Below, in pieces: positions 5,033 to 5,489 of a DNA stretch of 5,489 nt. Origin of the DNA: Clostridia bacterium. Lineage in GTDB: Bacteria; Bacillota_A; Clostridia; Oscillospirales; CAG-272. The notes beneath the pieces were generated by a model, which saw only the letters and a list, made by a program, of their open reading frames with translations, was not told the origin of the DNA and did not search any database. Location of the stretch: positions 1-5,489 of the forward strand of contig JAFTHF010000086.1 in assembly GCA_017457545.1 (NCBI GenBank), in the 5' to 3' direction. Numbering within the stretch: position 1 is the first letter of the stretch; each line of letters begins with the position of its first letter. A program made the position numbers and the translations under genes.

Positions 5033-5489
5033 TTACTTTAAATCTTTAAGAGAAGCATGTGTAATTGAAATGCTTCCTTTTTCGCAGAATATACCTAGGA
5101 ATGTTCCTGTAAAGGTCATAGGATGCGTTACCTCTGTGGCAAGTAATGCTGTTTTGCCTCTGCCAAGCTCGATAAACTCTCCGTTTTCCTCATAGTAAAG
5201 GCTGTACCATTCCTGATTACTCTTGATTTTGAAACGAATTGAGCCCTTGTAGTCAACCTTGCGAGATGCAACAACTACGTCAATATCTCCTACGTGCTTA
5301 CGTAAGCATACCTTGTGGCCGTCCTGATCCTTGGTTATCAAAATATCATAATGGTAATCGCTGTTATAAAAGGCTGAAAGACCTGCTTTCTGACCGTCAC
5401 TAATATCACCCTCAAGCTGTGCGATTATCTCTATATCAAATTCCTGCTGACGTGTAGCAATCATAGTGGGGTTTCCACTGCTGGTGGAA
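5033..5489 (-). CDS. GH43-family glycosidase (beta-xylosidase/arabinofuranosidase type), C-terminal domain only
   Basis: The last 151 codons of a larger gene are visible, and the reading frame runs open through the right edge. Counted from the first full codon in the window, the segment GNPTMIATRQQEFD (5-18) and the motifs KAGLSAFYNSDYHYDILITK (33-52), IRFKIKSNQEWYSLYYEENGEFIELGRG (83-110) and LATEV (115-119) match the concanavalin-A-like beta-sandwich at the C-terminus of GH43 xylosidases. In characterised enzymes of this type, that domain packs against the five-bladed catalytic propeller and helps shape the xylo-oligosaccharide site. The catalytic domain itself is outside the window, so activity cannot be checked. 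A methionine at 5464 could be mistaken for a start, but it lies inside the domain and has no ribosome binding site. No signal peptide can be judged. The gene ends in its own terminator, so it is probably not co-transcribed with the Wzz-like gene. Confidence 0.83.
   Translation of the reverse strand, partial: STSSGNPTMIATRQQEFDIEIIAQLEGDISDGQKAGLSAFYNSDYHYDILITKDQDGHKVCLRKHVGDIDVVVASRKVDYKGSIRFKIKSNQEWYSLYYEENGEFIELGRGKTALLATEVTHPMTFTGTFLGIFCEKGSISITHASLKDLK

Noticed and set aside
4980..5195. Plus-strand open frame of 71 codons across the terminator and the glycosidase end
   Set aside because: It reads through a strong hairpin terminator and is antisense to the conserved GH43 C-terminal domain.

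Overview
The window is AT-rich, with short intergenic gaps, strong AGGAGG-type ribosome binding sites and sigma-A-like promoters. Every gene lies on the minus strand. The protein types (a GH43-type xylosidase/arabinofuranosidase C-terminal domain, a Wzz-like protein with a CpsD-like tail, a YwaF/TMEM164 membrane protein, a HAD-IIB hydrolase) suggest a low-GC Firmicute. A fibre-degrading gut or rumen Clostridia member (Ruminococcus- or Lachnospiraceae-like) is the best guess; the genus cannot be fixed from the sequence alone. I see no tRNA, rRNA, CRISPR array or insertion sequence.

Read in the direction of transcription (high to low coordinates), there are four transcription units. (1) The 3' end of a GH43-type glycosidase gene enters at the right edge and stops at 5033, followed by a perfect 12-bp hairpin terminator (5001-5029). 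(2) A promoter (TTGATT-17-TATAAT, 4920-4948), preceded by a 15-bp palindrome (4971-4985), drives a monocistronic Wzz-like gene of 571 codons. Its cytosolic tail looks like a tyrosine-kinase (CpsD-type) fold that has lost its ATP site. A long hairpin with a T-run ends this unit (3040-3097). (3) A promoter (TTGAAA-17-TAAAAT, 3006-3034) drives a tight five-gene operon in which every product is an integral membrane protein: a YwaF/TMEM164-family protein, an MFS transporter that appears to start at an AUU codon, a 109-aa four-helix protein coupled to it by an ATGA overlap, and two tandem 47-aa single-helix proteins that look like paralogues. A hairpin terminator (444-467) ends the operon. (4) A separate promoter (TTGCAA-17-TAAAAT, 411-439) drives a HAD-IIB phosphatase-like gene that leaves the window at the left edge.

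The most interesting parts are the five-gene membrane operon, which has no soluble or catalytic partner apart from a possible acyltransferase-like YwaF protein, and the solitary Wzz protein with a pseudo-kinase tail. The glycosidase suggests use of plant xylan or arabinoxylan. The Wzz gene suggests surface polysaccharide assembly, but no glycosyltransferase, flippase or polymerase gene is in view. Two start sites were moved from the naive longest or ATG-only reading, using ribosome binding sites and promoter position: 2978 for the YwaF-like gene and 2164 for the MFS gene.
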